NCBI RefSeq assembly: GCF_026340095.1
Contig: NZ_JAPEPO010000001.1
Coordinates: 4,421,501 to 4,485,500 of the forward strand
Length of the DNA: 64,000 nucleotides
Direction of reading: 5' to 3'
From: Streptomyces sp. NBC_01446
GTDB taxonomy: Bacteria > Actinomycetota > Actinomycetes > Streptomycetales > Streptomycetaceae
Shown: positions 34,989 to 42,383 of the stretch, piece after piece
Layout: the number at the start of each line of letters is the position of its first letter
How positions within the stretch are numbered: position 1 is the first letter of the stretch
The notes under the pieces: generated by a model
What the model was told of the DNA's origin: nothing
Seen by the model: only the letters and a program-made list of their open reading frames with translations
Database searches by the model: none
Made by a program: the position numbers and the translations under genes

Positions 34989-35022
34989 GAGGGCCACGCC
35001 GGTACGTGACCGGGTGGCCCTC
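34989..35022 (-). terminator. mur operon terminator
   Basis: Two nested stems (34989-34997 with 35014-35022, and 34999-35003 with 35009-35013) form one long hairpin with a single bulge, 18 bases after the PTS gene stop on the minus strand. Confidence 0.78.
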
Positions 35023-35039
35023 AGTGGTGGATGCCGGGG

Positions 35040-36566
35040 TCAGGCCGAGGCCGTCACCTTGGACGGTGCCGGCTCGCCCGGGGCGAGAGGCTCGGGCGAG
35101 CCGCCCGCGGCTGCTTCCCGGGTGTCCACGTTCAGATCCACCAGCATCTGCTTGCTGAAGCCGAAGAAGTACGTCGCCACGAAGCCCACGATGTAGCCGA
35201 CCAGCAGGCCCGCGCCGTAGATCGCGACCGTCGTGCCGAGGCCCTTGTTGCCGTCGAGGAGGGGGAACAGGGCCCAGCCCGAGGGGCCGATCGCCGTGGA
35301 ACCGACCTTGTCGCCGATCATCGAGAAGAAGCCGACGAACGCGCCGCCCGCCGCGCCGCCCACGCACGCCGTGATGAAGGGGCGGCCGAGCGGGAGCGAG
35401 ACGCCGTAGATCAGGGGTTCGCCGACGCCGAGGAAGCCTGCGGGGAGCGCGGACTTGATCGTCGTACGGATCGACTTGTTGTGCTTGAGGCGCTTGAACA
35501 CCGCGATCGCACAGCCGACCTGGCCCGCGCCCGCCATCGCCAGGACGGGAAGCAGGACGGTGTAGCCCTGCTGCTCGATGAGCGTGGTGTGGATGGGGAT
35601 GAGGGCCTGGTGCAGGCCCAGCATGACCAGGGGGAGGAACAGGCCGCCGAGGACCAGGCCCGCGAAGGCGCCCGTGTTGTCGAGGAGCCAGTTCGCCGCG
35701 GTGCCGATGCCCGTGGAGATCTCACCCGCCACGAACATCAGGCCGAAGATCGTGACCAGGCCGGAGACCAGGACCGTGAGGGTGGGCGTGACCAGCACGT
35801 CCACCGCCTCCGGGACCCACTTCCTGCACCACTTCTCGATGTACGTCGCGAGGACCGCGGCGCCCAGCGCGCCCAGCACGCCGCCCTGGCCGGGCGACAG
35901 CTTCTGGCCGAACGCCTCGATGTTCGCGACGCCCGCGTACACGATGATCGCCGCGACCGCGCCGCCCAGGATCGGCGTACCGCCGAACTCCTTCGCCGTG
36001 TTGTGGCCGACGAACACGGCGATCAGCGCCATGAAGCCGGAGGCGATGGCGGCCAGGGCGGGGGTGACGCCCGGCAGCCAGTGCAGGTTGATCAGCAGGC
36101 CGTTGATGCCGGCGATGATGCCGCAGCCGATCAGTGCCGGGATCAGCGGCACGAAGATGTTCGCGATCCGGCGCAGGAACAGCTTGAACGGCGTCGCGTT
36201 CTTCGCCTTGCGGGCCGCCCTCAACTCGGCGCCCTGGGCGGCGAGTTCGTCCGCGGTGACCGCGTGCGGCTCGGGGGCGGCGGCAGGGGCGGCGGGTGCG
36301 GCGGCCTTCCCCTCCTCGACCAGGGTCTCGAACTCCGGGGTGACCCGGGCGACCTTTCCCGGTCCGAGGACGATCTGGTACGTCTCGTCGTCGACCACGC
36401 CCATGACGTCGGGGAGCGCCTTCAGCGCGTCCTCGTCGACGAGCGCGCGGTCGGCCAGACCGAGACGGAGCCGGGTCATGCAGTGGGCTACGGACGTGAT
36501 GTTCGATGCGCCGCCGACGAGAGGAAGGATCGCGGCGGCCGTGGCGCGGTTCTTTGAGTCAGCCAT
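35040..36566 (-). CDS. murP: PTS EIIBC transporter, MurP-like
   Basis: The 508-residue protein has an N-terminal EIIB domain whose phospho-cysteine is in SVAHCMTRLRL (about Cys29), an Ala/Pro linker (KAAAPAAPAAAPEP), then the EIIC domain with about ten membrane helices and the GITE-like GVGEPLIYGV motif. No EIIA domain is attached, as in E. coli MurP, which borrows EIIA-Glc. Position directly after murQ and a MurR-type regulator supports import and phosphorylation of N-acetylmuramic acid; other glucose-family sugars are possible. Separated from murQ by 133 bp, mostly an 8-bp repeat tract. Confidence 0.8.
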   Translation of the reverse strand: MADSKNRATAAAILPLVGGASNITSVAHCMTRLRLGLADRALVDEDALKALPDVMGVVDDETYQIVLGPGKVARVTPEFETLVEEGKAAAPAAPAAAPEPHAVTADELAAQGAELRAARKAKNATPFKLFLRRIANIFVPLIPALIGCGIIAGINGLLINLHWLPGVTPALAAIASGFMALIAVFVGHNTAKEFGGTPILGGAVAAIIVYAGVANIEAFGQKLSPGQGGVLGALGAAVLATYIEKWCRKWVPEAVDVLVTPTLTVLVSGLVTIFGLMFVAGEISTGIGTAANWLLDNTGAFAGLVLGGLFLPLVMLGLHQALIPIHTTLIEQQGYTVLLPVLAMAGAGQVGCAIAVFKRLKHNKSIRTTIKSALPAGFLGVGEPLIYGVSLPLGRPFITACVGGAAGGAFVGFFSMIGDKVGSTAIGPSGWALFPLLDGNKGLGTTVAIYGAGLLVGYIVGFVATYFFGFSKQMLVDLNVDTREAAAGGSPEPLAPGEPAPSKVTASA

Positions 36567-36615
36567 GGGTCGTGGTGCCTTGCTGTGCGTGGTGCGTGGG
36601 GGGGTGGAGCAATAC

Positions 36616-36695
36616 GGGACTGCGGGACTGCGGGACTGCGGGACTGCGGGACTGCGGGACTGCGGGACTGCGGGACTGCGGGACTGCGGGACTGC
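36616..36695. repeat. ten perfect 8-bp tandem repeats between murQ and murP
   Basis: GGGACTGC (GCAGTCCC on the transcribed strand) is repeated exactly ten times over 80 bases, with a diverged eleventh copy (TGGACTAC) that runs into the murQ stop codon at 36700-36702. Eight is not a multiple of three, and no gene reads through it. Perfect copies imply recent slippage expansion. It would lie in the mRNA between two cistrons. Confidence 0.95.
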
Positions 36696-36699
36696 TGGA

Positions 36700-37653
36700 C
36701 TACGCGGTCGTGGCCGAGGACTGGAGCGCGGCGCGCAGATGGCCCTTGCTGTCGGTCAGGAGGCGGGCGGCCGTCGGGCCGTCGACCGAGGCGAGGATCA
36801 CGAGGATGGCGTTCTTCACCTCCCCGTCCGTCGCGGCGAGTGCGGCCTCGATGTCGGCGTCGTCCGCGCCGGTGGCCAGGGCGACGATCCGGCGGGAGCG
36901 GGCGCGCAGCTTCTCGTTCGAGGCGCGTACGTCCACCATCAGGTTCCCGTACGTCTTGCCGAGCCGGATCATGGTGATCGTCGACAGCATGTTGAGGACG
37001 AGCTTCTGGGCCGTGCCCGCCTTCAGCCGGGTGGAACCGGTGAGGAGCTCGGGGCCGACGACGACCTCGATGCCGTGGTCCGCGGCCGCCGCGAGCGCGC
37101 TGTCCGCGTTGCAGGACAGGCCGATCGTGAGGGCGCCCCGGTCGCGCGCGTGCTCGACGGCGCCGATCGCGTACGGGGTGCGGCCCGAGGCCGAGATGCC
37201 GACCACGACGTCGTCCGCCGTCAGACCCAGTGCGTCCAGGTCCTGGGCCGCGAGCTCCTTGGAGTCCTCGGCGCCCTCGACCGCCTTGATCATGGCGCTC
37301 GGGCCGCCCGCGATCAGACCGACGACCTCGCTCGGGTCGGTGTTGAACGTGGGCGGGCACTCGGACGCGTCCAGGACGCCGAGCCGGCCGGCCGTGCCCG
37401 CGCCCGCGTAGACGAGGCGGCCGCCGCGGGCCATCCGCTCGGCCGTGCCGTCGATCGCGGCGGCGATCTGCGGGAGCTGCTCGGCGACGGCGGTGGGGAC
37501 GCTCGCGTCCTCCCCGTTCATGATCTGCGCGATCTCCAGCGTCGACAGCTGGTCGATCTCGGAGAGCTCCGGGCGGAACGCCTCCGTGGTGAGCGTGGCG
37601 AGCTGGGCGCGCAGTTCGCTGTAGTTGTCGGCGGCGTCGGTCGTGGAGGTCAT
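36700..37653 (-). CDS. murQ: N-acetylmuramic acid 6-phosphate etherase
   Basis: The 317-residue SIS-fold lyase cleaves the D-lactyl ether of MurNAc-6-P to give GlcNAc-6-P and lactate. Recognisable parts are RGGRLVYAGAGTAGRLGVLDASECPPTF, LTADDVVVGISASGRTPYA and GSTRLKAGTAQKLVLNMLST. The product feeds NagA, encoded 15 kb away. GGAAAGAG precedes the ATG at 37651-37653. Middle gene of murR-murQ-murP. Confidence 0.95.
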   Translation of the reverse strand: MTSTTDAADNYSELRAQLATLTTEAFRPELSEIDQLSTLEIAQIMNGEDASVPTAVAEQLPQIAAAIDGTAERMARGGRLVYAGAGTAGRLGVLDASECPPTFNTDPSEVVGLIAGGPSAMIKAVEGAEDSKELAAQDLDALGLTADDVVVGISASGRTPYAIGAVEHARDRGALTIGLSCNADSALAAAADHGIEVVVGPELLTGSTRLKAGTAQKLVLNMLSTITMIRLGKTYGNLMVDVRASNEKLRARSRRIVALATGADDADIEAALAATDGEVKNAILVILASVDGPTAARLLTDSKGHLRAALQSSATTA

Positions 37654-37715
37654 GACGTGTGCGGCTCTTTCCGGTGCGGCGATGAGGTCGGAGGGAGAAG
37701 GCGGGCGCGCGTCGC

Positions 37716-38636
37716 CTAGCGGGAGCCGCGCGGCGTGTGACGGTGCGCGAGCGCCTCGTACGACGCCGACAGGGCGGGGGCCGCCGTCTCGTACGTACGC
37801 TGCGCGACGCCCACGAACAGGCAGTCCACGACGAGCAGCTGGCTCGTGCGGGACGACATCGCGGCCGGCCGCAGCTCGCTCTCGCGCGCCGTGGACGTGG
37901 TCAATATGTGGTCCGCGTACTGCGAGACCGGGCCGTCGGGGCGGCCCGTGATCGCGATTGTGGCGGCCCCGTGCTCGAAGGCGACGCGCAGCGGTTCGAT
38001 CACGTCACCGGTCGATCCGGAGTGCGTGATGGCGATGGCGACGTCCTTGGCGCGCAGCTGCACGGCGTTGGTGATCGCCAGGTGCGGGTCGCCGTGGGCG
38101 TGGGCGATCAGTCCGATGCGCAGGAGCTTCTGGGCGAGGTCCTGGCCGACGAGGCTGGACGCGCCGATGCCGTAGATGTCGATGCGGCGGGCGCCCGCCA
38201 GCGCGTTCACGGCCGCGCCGAGCTGCACGGTGTCGAGGCCGGCCGCGGTGTCGGCGAGGGTCTGCTGCTCGTCGTACGCGAGCTTCGCGACGACGTCGGC
38301 GATGGGGTCGTCGACGGCTATGTCCGCGGTGACGGCGGGGGCGCGGCCCGACTGCTGCTGGGCGGCGAGCCCGGCGAGGGCGAGACGCAGGTCCCGGTAT
38401 CCGGGGTAGCCGAGGAGGCGGGCGGTACGGACCACCGTCGCCTCGCTGGTGCCGGTGAGCTCCGCCAGGCCGGTGACCGTGAGGGCCGCGCAGCCGGCCG
38501 GGTCTCCGGCGACGGCTTCGGCGACCCGCTGCATGGAGCGGGTCATCGACGGCGCGAGGGTCCGCACCTTGGCCGCGAGGGCGGCCGGGGCGGGCGGAGC
38601 GTCGCCTGCGAAAATTTCCTTCACGTTGCTGGTCAC
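37716..38636 (-). CDS. murR: MurR/RpiR-family regulator
   Basis: The 306-residue regulator has an N-terminal RpiR helix-turn-helix (AALTVTGLAELTGTSEATVVRTARLLGYPGYRDLRLAL, about 48-88) and a C-terminal SIS sugar-phosphate domain (RIDIYGIGASSLVGQDLAQKL, AIAITHSGSTGDVIEPL). By position it senses MurNAc-6-P and controls murQP. The GTG at 38634-38636 has no ribosome site but has a -10 hexamer six bases upstream, so it is probably leaderless. Confidence 0.85.
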   Translation of the reverse strand: MTSNVKEIFAGDAPPAPAALAAKVRTLAPSMTRSMQRVAEAVAGDPAGCAALTVTGLAELTGTSEATVVRTARLLGYPGYRDLRLALAGLAAQQQSGRAPAVTADIAVDDPIADVVAKLAYDEQQTLADTAAGLDTVQLGAAVNALAGARRIDIYGIGASSLVGQDLAQKLLRIGLIAHAHGDPHLAITNAVQLRAKDVAIAITHSGSTGDVIEPLRVAFEHGAATIAITGRPDGPVSQYADHILTTSTARESELRPAAMSSRTSQLLVVDCLFVGVAQRTYETAAPALSASYEALAHRHTPRGSR

Positions 38637-38639
38637 ATT

Positions 38640-38671
38640 TGAAAGATATTTTCAGGGGGGTAAGACGTCAA
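38640..38671 (-). promoter_or_regulatory. murR promoter with operator over the -10
   Basis: On the minus strand TTGACG (38666-38671), a 17-base spacer and TATCTT (38643-38648) form a near-ideal sigma-70-type promoter. Initiation six to seven bases on would fall at the GTG. A TGAAA-N5-TTTCA dyad (38640-38654) covers the -10 and suits autorepression by the RpiR-type protein. Confidence 0.7.
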
Positions 38672-38751
38672 GAGTCCTTCGACTGTGCCGTACGGCACGT
38701 CACTCCGGGTCCATCGGACGTTCTGAGGGGCCCGTACGCCGAGGGAGCACA

Positions 38752-39129
38752 ATGGGCTGCATGGACCACATCAGCCCCCTCGAACAGGCACTGCACGCGG
38801 CCCGCGCCCTCGTACTCGCCGACCTCGGCTCCGGCGAGGTCGCCCACGCCGACGTCGTCTCCCTGGTCGAGGACTCCATAGTGCACCGTCGCTGGTGGGT
38901 CGAGCAGTGGCCGGAGGGGGTCGACTACGTCGCCGGGCTCGTCGCGCAGGACGTCCAGGACGGACTCCTCGAACGCTCCGGCCGCTGGCCCCTGTGCCCG
39001 GTGTGCGGCTCCGGCGAACCCCACGCCCTCGATGTGGAACCGGAGTTGGGCCCCGACCCGCACTGGGTGTGCAGCGAGGCGGGCGTGGTCGTGGCGCCCG
39101 TGGGGTCCCTCGGTACCGTCGCGCGATGA
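38752..39129 (+). CDS. small conserved protein with zinc-ribbon-like CxxC
   Basis: The 125-residue acidic protein has a helical N-terminal half (HISPLEQALHAARALVLADLGSG) and a C-terminal part with CPVCGSGEPHALDVEP and a later Cys in HWVCSEAG, suggesting a small zinc-binding knuckle. No known function. GAGGGAG precedes the ATG at 38752; an ATG nine bases later is possible. Its stop overlaps the start of the next gene (ATGA), so the two are translationally coupled. Confidence 0.65.
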   Translation: MGCMDHISPLEQALHAARALVLADLGSGEVAHADVVSLVEDSIVHRRWWVEQWPEGVDYVAGLVAQDVQDGLLERSGRWPLCPVCGSGEPHALDVEPELGPDPHWVCSEAGVVVAPVGSLGTVAR

Positions 39130-39401
39130 CCGTCTACATCGATCCGCCGACCTGGCCCGGCCACGGGCGCATGTGGTCCCACGTGGTCAGCGACGTCTCC
39201 TTCGACGAGCTGCATCTCTTCGCCGAGCGGCTCGGCGTCCCGCCCCGTGCCTTCGAGCGCGACCACTACGACCTGCCGTCGCACCGCTACGAGGACGCGG
39301 TGCGGGCCGGGGCGGTGAAGGTCGGCTCGAAGGAGCTGGTGCGCAGGCTCACCGAGGCGGGGCTACGGAGGCCGAAGGGGCGTCCCGCGGCGGGGAGTTG
39401 A
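39126..39401 (+). CDS. DUF4031 protein
   Basis: The 91-residue protein has the DUF4031 signature: MTVYIDPPTWPGHGRMWSH, SDVSFDELHLFAERLGVP and HYDLPSHRYEDAVRAGA. Conserved aromatic, His and Asp residues suggest an enzyme or ligand binder, but nothing is established. Its 3' end overlaps the convergent MFS gene by 53 bp. Confidence 0.8.
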   Translation: MTVYIDPPTWPGHGRMWSHVVSDVSFDELHLFAERLGVPPRAFERDHYDLPSHRYEDAVRAGAVKVGSKELVRRLTEAGLRRPKGRPAAGS

Positions 39402-40653
39402 GGTCCATGGGGCCGGACGACGCCACGAGCTTCGTGGCCGATCCGCGGTGCAGGCGCAGCGACACCGCCGTCGCGCCGATCGCCGTCGCCGTCATCGCCG
39501 CGCCCGCCCACGCCGTCGCCGGGTAGCCGAGCCCCGCGTCGATCACCGTGCCGCCGAGCCACGGCCCGCCCGTGTTGCCCAGGTTGAACGCCGCCGTCGT
39601 CGTCGCCCCGGCGAGCGTGGGGGCCGCGCCCGCCACGTTGAACATGCGGGCGTTCAGGGCCGGTGCCGTGTAGAACGCCGAGAAGCCCAGCAGGAACGAC
39701 AGCACCACCGCCGCCACCGCGAACCCGCCGAGCAGCGCCAGTGCCACCAGGAACACCGTGGACGCCGCGATCCCGCTCAGCAGCACTCCGAAGAGATGCG
39801 CGTCGGCGACCCGGCCCCCGACCGTCGTGCCGACCAGCGCGCCGACACCGAAGAGCGCGAGGACCGTCGGGACCCAGCCCTCGTCCAGGCCCGCCACATC
39901 CGTGAGCAGCGGCGACAGATAGCTGAACGCGCAGAACACGCCGCCCGCGGCCAGTGCCGTCACCGTGATCGACAGCCAGACCTGGCTGTCCCGGTAGATC
40001 GCCAGCTCGCGCCGCGGCCGCGGCCTCTGCGCCGGGAGCGGGATCCGCGGGATCAGCGCCACCACCCCCACGAGCGCGATCGCCGATGCCACGCCCACCG
40101 CCCAGAACGCCGCCCGCCAGCCCAGACCGTCACCGAGGAACGCGCCCGCCGGGACGCCCAGCACGTTGGCGATCGACAGGCCGCCGATCATCACCGCCAT
40201 GGCCCGCGCCCGCTGTGTCACCGGCACCATCGCGATGGCCACCGCCGCGCCCACGGCCCAGAACCCGGCGCAGGCGAGCGCGCTCACGATCCGCGACGCG
40301 AACAGGACCGCGTACGTCGGCGCCAGCGCGCCCGCGACCTGGCCCAGGCCGAACACCGAGATCAGCGCGATGAGCGTGGTGCGGCGCGGCAGGCGCAGCG
40401 TCGCCACGGCGAGCAGCGGCGCGCCCACCACCATGCCGATCGCGAACGCCGATATCAGCAGGCCCGCCTGCGGGATCGTGACGTCCATGTCGTCGGCGAT
40501 CGCGGGCAGGATGCCGGACAGCATGAACTCGGACGTGCCCAGGGCGAACACCGCGAGGCCCAGGATGTAGACGGCCGACGGCATACCGGCGGGGCCGCCC
40601 GCGGGGGTGTCTTCGGCGGTGTCCTCGGGGGCTTTTCGAGCGGAGTCAGGCAT
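39349..40653 (-). CDS. MFS drug exporter (Cmx/CmrA/AraJ-like)
   Basis: The 434-residue protein has 12 predicted membrane helices and the MFS DHA1 family pattern YILGLAVFALGTSEFMLSGILP, then ISAFAIGMVVGAPLLA. This N-terminus is shared by Streptomyces chloramphenicol exporters (CmlR/Cmx) and sugar-efflux AraJ proteins. The substrate is not predictable; no regulator lies next to it. The ATG at 40651-40653 was chosen over a TTG four codons earlier. Confidence 0.82.
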   Translation of the reverse strand: MPDSARKAPEDTAEDTPAGGPAGMPSAVYILGLAVFALGTSEFMLSGILPAIADDMDVTIPQAGLLISAFAIGMVVGAPLLAVATLRLPRRTTLIALISVFGLGQVAGALAPTYAVLFASRIVSALACAGFWAVGAAVAIAMVPVTQRARAMAVMIGGLSIANVLGVPAGAFLGDGLGWRAAFWAVGVASAIALVGVVALIPRIPLPAQRPRPRRELAIYRDSQVWLSITVTALAAGGVFCAFSYLSPLLTDVAGLDEGWVPTVLALFGVGALVGTTVGGRVADAHLFGVLLSGIAASTVFLVALALLGGFAVAAVVLSFLLGFSAFYTAPALNARMFNVAGAAPTLAGATTTAAFNLGNTGGPWLGGTVIDAGLGYPATAWAGAAMTATAIGATAVSLRLHRGSATKLVASSGPMDLNSPPRDAPSASVAPPR

Positions 40654-40681
40654 GACGTGACACAACGCGACGCAGCGTTGC

Positions 40682-41182
40682 TCAAATTCCCAACAGTTCG
40701 TAGGCGCAGAGGTCCGTCGTCGTCGAAATCCGCACGAAACCGGCGCGCTCGAGTACCCGTTGCGACAGCCCGTTGTCCAGGTCCGTGTTCGCCGTCACCG
40801 CTGTGACGCCCGGCTGCGCCAGCGCCCACGCGACTATCGCGGTCACCGCCTCCGTCGCGTAGCCCTGGCCGCGCGCTCCCTCCGTCACGTCGTAACCGAT
40901 CTCCACGCGGCCCTCCTCGTCCGGCGCGCTGTGGAAGCCGATCCCGCCCAGCGCGCGTCCGTCCTCGGCCCGCACGATCGCGTACGTTCCCCAGCCCTCG
41001 CGGTACGTGCCCGCCGCGTGCGCCTTCACCGTGATCCCCGAGCCGGTCCGGGTGCCGTCCGGTGCGTCGCCGTCCAGCCAGGCGAAGCCGCCCGACCCGC
41101 TGTCCGCGTTCAGGTCCCTGGCCGACTCCAGGGACAGCTCGTGCAGGCGTACGCGCGCGGCCGTGATGGTGAGGAGTGTCAT
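40682..41182 (-). CDS. GNAT N-acetyltransferase (RimJ/RimL-like)
   Basis: The 166-residue GNAT protein has the acetyl-CoA loop VTEGARGQGYATEAV and C-terminal TDLDNGLSQRVLERAGFVRI, which is the RimJ/RimL type that acetylates protein N-termini or small amines. It lies 28 bp upstream of the MFS start on the same strand and may be co-transcribed with it. Confidence 0.82.
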   Translation of the reverse strand: MTLLTITAARVRLHELSLESARDLNADSGSGGFAWLDGDAPDGTRTGSGITVKAHAAGTYREGWGTYAIVRAEDGRALGGIGFHSAPDEEGRVEIGYDVTEGARGQGYATEAVTAIVAWALAQPGVTAVTANTDLDNGLSQRVLERAGFVRISTTTDLCAYELLGI

Positions 41183-41213
41183 GGGCCGAGGATGCGACAG
41201 CGGCGCGCGCCGA

Positions 41214-41864
41214 TCAACCGGTTTGCGGAGTCAGCAGGGCCAGCTCGGCCGTGAGGTTCTCGCGGGCCCGCTCCTCCCAGTGCGCCGCGCCGTACGGGGT
41301 GCGGAACAGGCGGGGCAGGGCGAGGAGTTGGCGCAGGACCGCGGCGCGGCCCTCGCGGAACGGCTCGTCCGGTACGAAGCCGTACTCCTCCCGGACCGCC
41401 GCCGCGTAGGCCGCGTACGCGCCCGGGGACGCCGCCAGGATCGCCAGGTCCGCGTCGCACAGGACCGCGCCGTTGTGGTCGTCCTCGTCCGGGTCGTGCG
41501 TCACCGTGAGCATGACCAGGCGGCTCACCTCGTCGATCTGCCGCTCCGTCAGGCCCGCTTCCGCCAGGGCCCGTTCCGCGAGGCGCGCCGAGCGCTCCTC
41601 GTTCGTCGAGCGCTCGGGGAGATACACCGCGTCGTGGAACCAGGCCGCGAGGCGGACCAGCGCCGGGTCGTCGGCGTGGTCCTCCAGTACGTCGATGTGG
41701 TCCAGGACCGCCTTGAGGTGCGCCGTCGTGTGGTAGCGGCGCTGTGGCTCCGCCCAGCGGGCCAGGAGGTTGTCCGCGTAGGCCTCCGGGGTCGTCGGGG
41801 TGGCTGTCGTGGGCTGCGCCGTGGCGAGTGTGTCCGCCCAGGCTTTCCTCAGGTCGTCCCGCAT
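41214..41864 (-). CDS. HD-domain metal-dependent phosphohydrolase
   Basis: The 216-residue protein has HD-family metal ligands: RRYHTTAHL (first His), AAWFHDAVY (HD pair) and a downstream Asp in VLCDADLAILAA. These proteins hydrolyse phosphomonoesters or nucleotides; the substrate is unknown. It lies 31 bp before the acetyltransferase gene on the same strand, so a three-gene unit with the GNAT and MFS genes is possible. Confidence 0.8.
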   Translation of the reverse strand: MRDDLRKAWADTLATAQPTTATPTTPEAYADNLLARWAEPQRRYHTTAHLKAVLDHIDVLEDHADDPALVRLAAWFHDAVYLPERSTNEERSARLAERALAEAGLTERQIDEVSRLVMLTVTHDPDEDDHNGAVLCDADLAILAASPGAYAAYAAAVREEYGFVPDEPFREGRAAVLRQLLALPRLFRTPYGAAHWEERARENLTAELALLTPQTG

Positions 41865-41877
41865 GCGGCGACCCTAG

Positions 41878-41917
41878 ACCCTGTCGGCGGGCCCTGTCGG
41901 CGGGCCCTGTCGGCGGG
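41878..41917. repeat. three 13-bp direct repeats
   Basis: CCCTGTCGGCGGG occurs three times in tandem between the HD-domain gene start and the stop of the small gene at 41929. It may be slippage-generated. Confidence 0.7.
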
Positions 41918-41928
41918 GCCCGCTCGCT

Positions 41929-42120
41929 CTAGTCCGGGGGTGGCTCGTACGCGGATGTTCGCTTCTGGACGCCGGCCTCCTCGTCGTACTCGCCCAGAAG
42001 GATCACGCCGAGCGCCGTGGTCACGATGACCTTGGCCGCGCGCAGGACGTTTCCGAGGCGGTGGGGGTGGTGGGTCTCCGTGGCTGCGGTGGCACCGTGG
42101 GTGAAGGTCATGGCTGTCAT
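41929..42120 (-). CDS. small hypothetical protein
   Basis: The 63-residue protein has an N-terminal Thr/His-rich segment (HGATAATETHHPHR), a short hydrophobic helix (AAKVIVTTALGVILLG) and the tail LGEYDEEAGVQKR. Similar very small proteins beside the HelD gene are familiar from Streptomyces, but I know no function. The ATG at 42118-42120 was selected by helix position; the upstream frame is not protein-like. The ribosome site is weak. Confidence 0.5.
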   Translation of the reverse strand: MTAMTFTHGATAATETHHPHRLGNVLRAAKVIVTTALGVILLGEYDEEAGVQKRTSAYEPPPD

Positions 42121-42383
42121 GCCACCATGGTGGAATACGGGCATTCCGTGCACATCGGTCCGGAGGTGTAGGTTGCGGCGGCCGGGTGCGTCCTGGGGGT
42201 GACTCCGCCCCCTAGGGCCCGGCTCTCCATGGCTCCCAGGGGAAATAAATGTGTTGGTCGTGTGCCGGGGCGGGAGTAAGGTGGTCCGCCTTGCCCGCCT
42301 CCCTCCGTGGAGCGCCGCCGCCCGGACGGAAACCGGCCGGCTGCCGTGTGTAACCGAACCCCCGGAGCCCGGAGGCATAGCCC

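Noticed and set aside
36616..36695. CRISPR array
   Set aside because: The repeats are 8 bp and directly adjacent with no spacers, and no cas genes are present.
36585..36977. Open frames translating the 8-bp repeat as an eight-residue repeated peptide (GLRDCGTA)
   Set aside because: Three or more frames are open because the repeat lacks stops. The unit is not a multiple of three, none has a ribosome site, and the frames run antisense into murQ.
42121..42383. Rifamycin-associated element upstream of the HelD gene
   Set aside because: No convincing inverted repeat of that type was found by eye, only an imperfect seven-base dyad.
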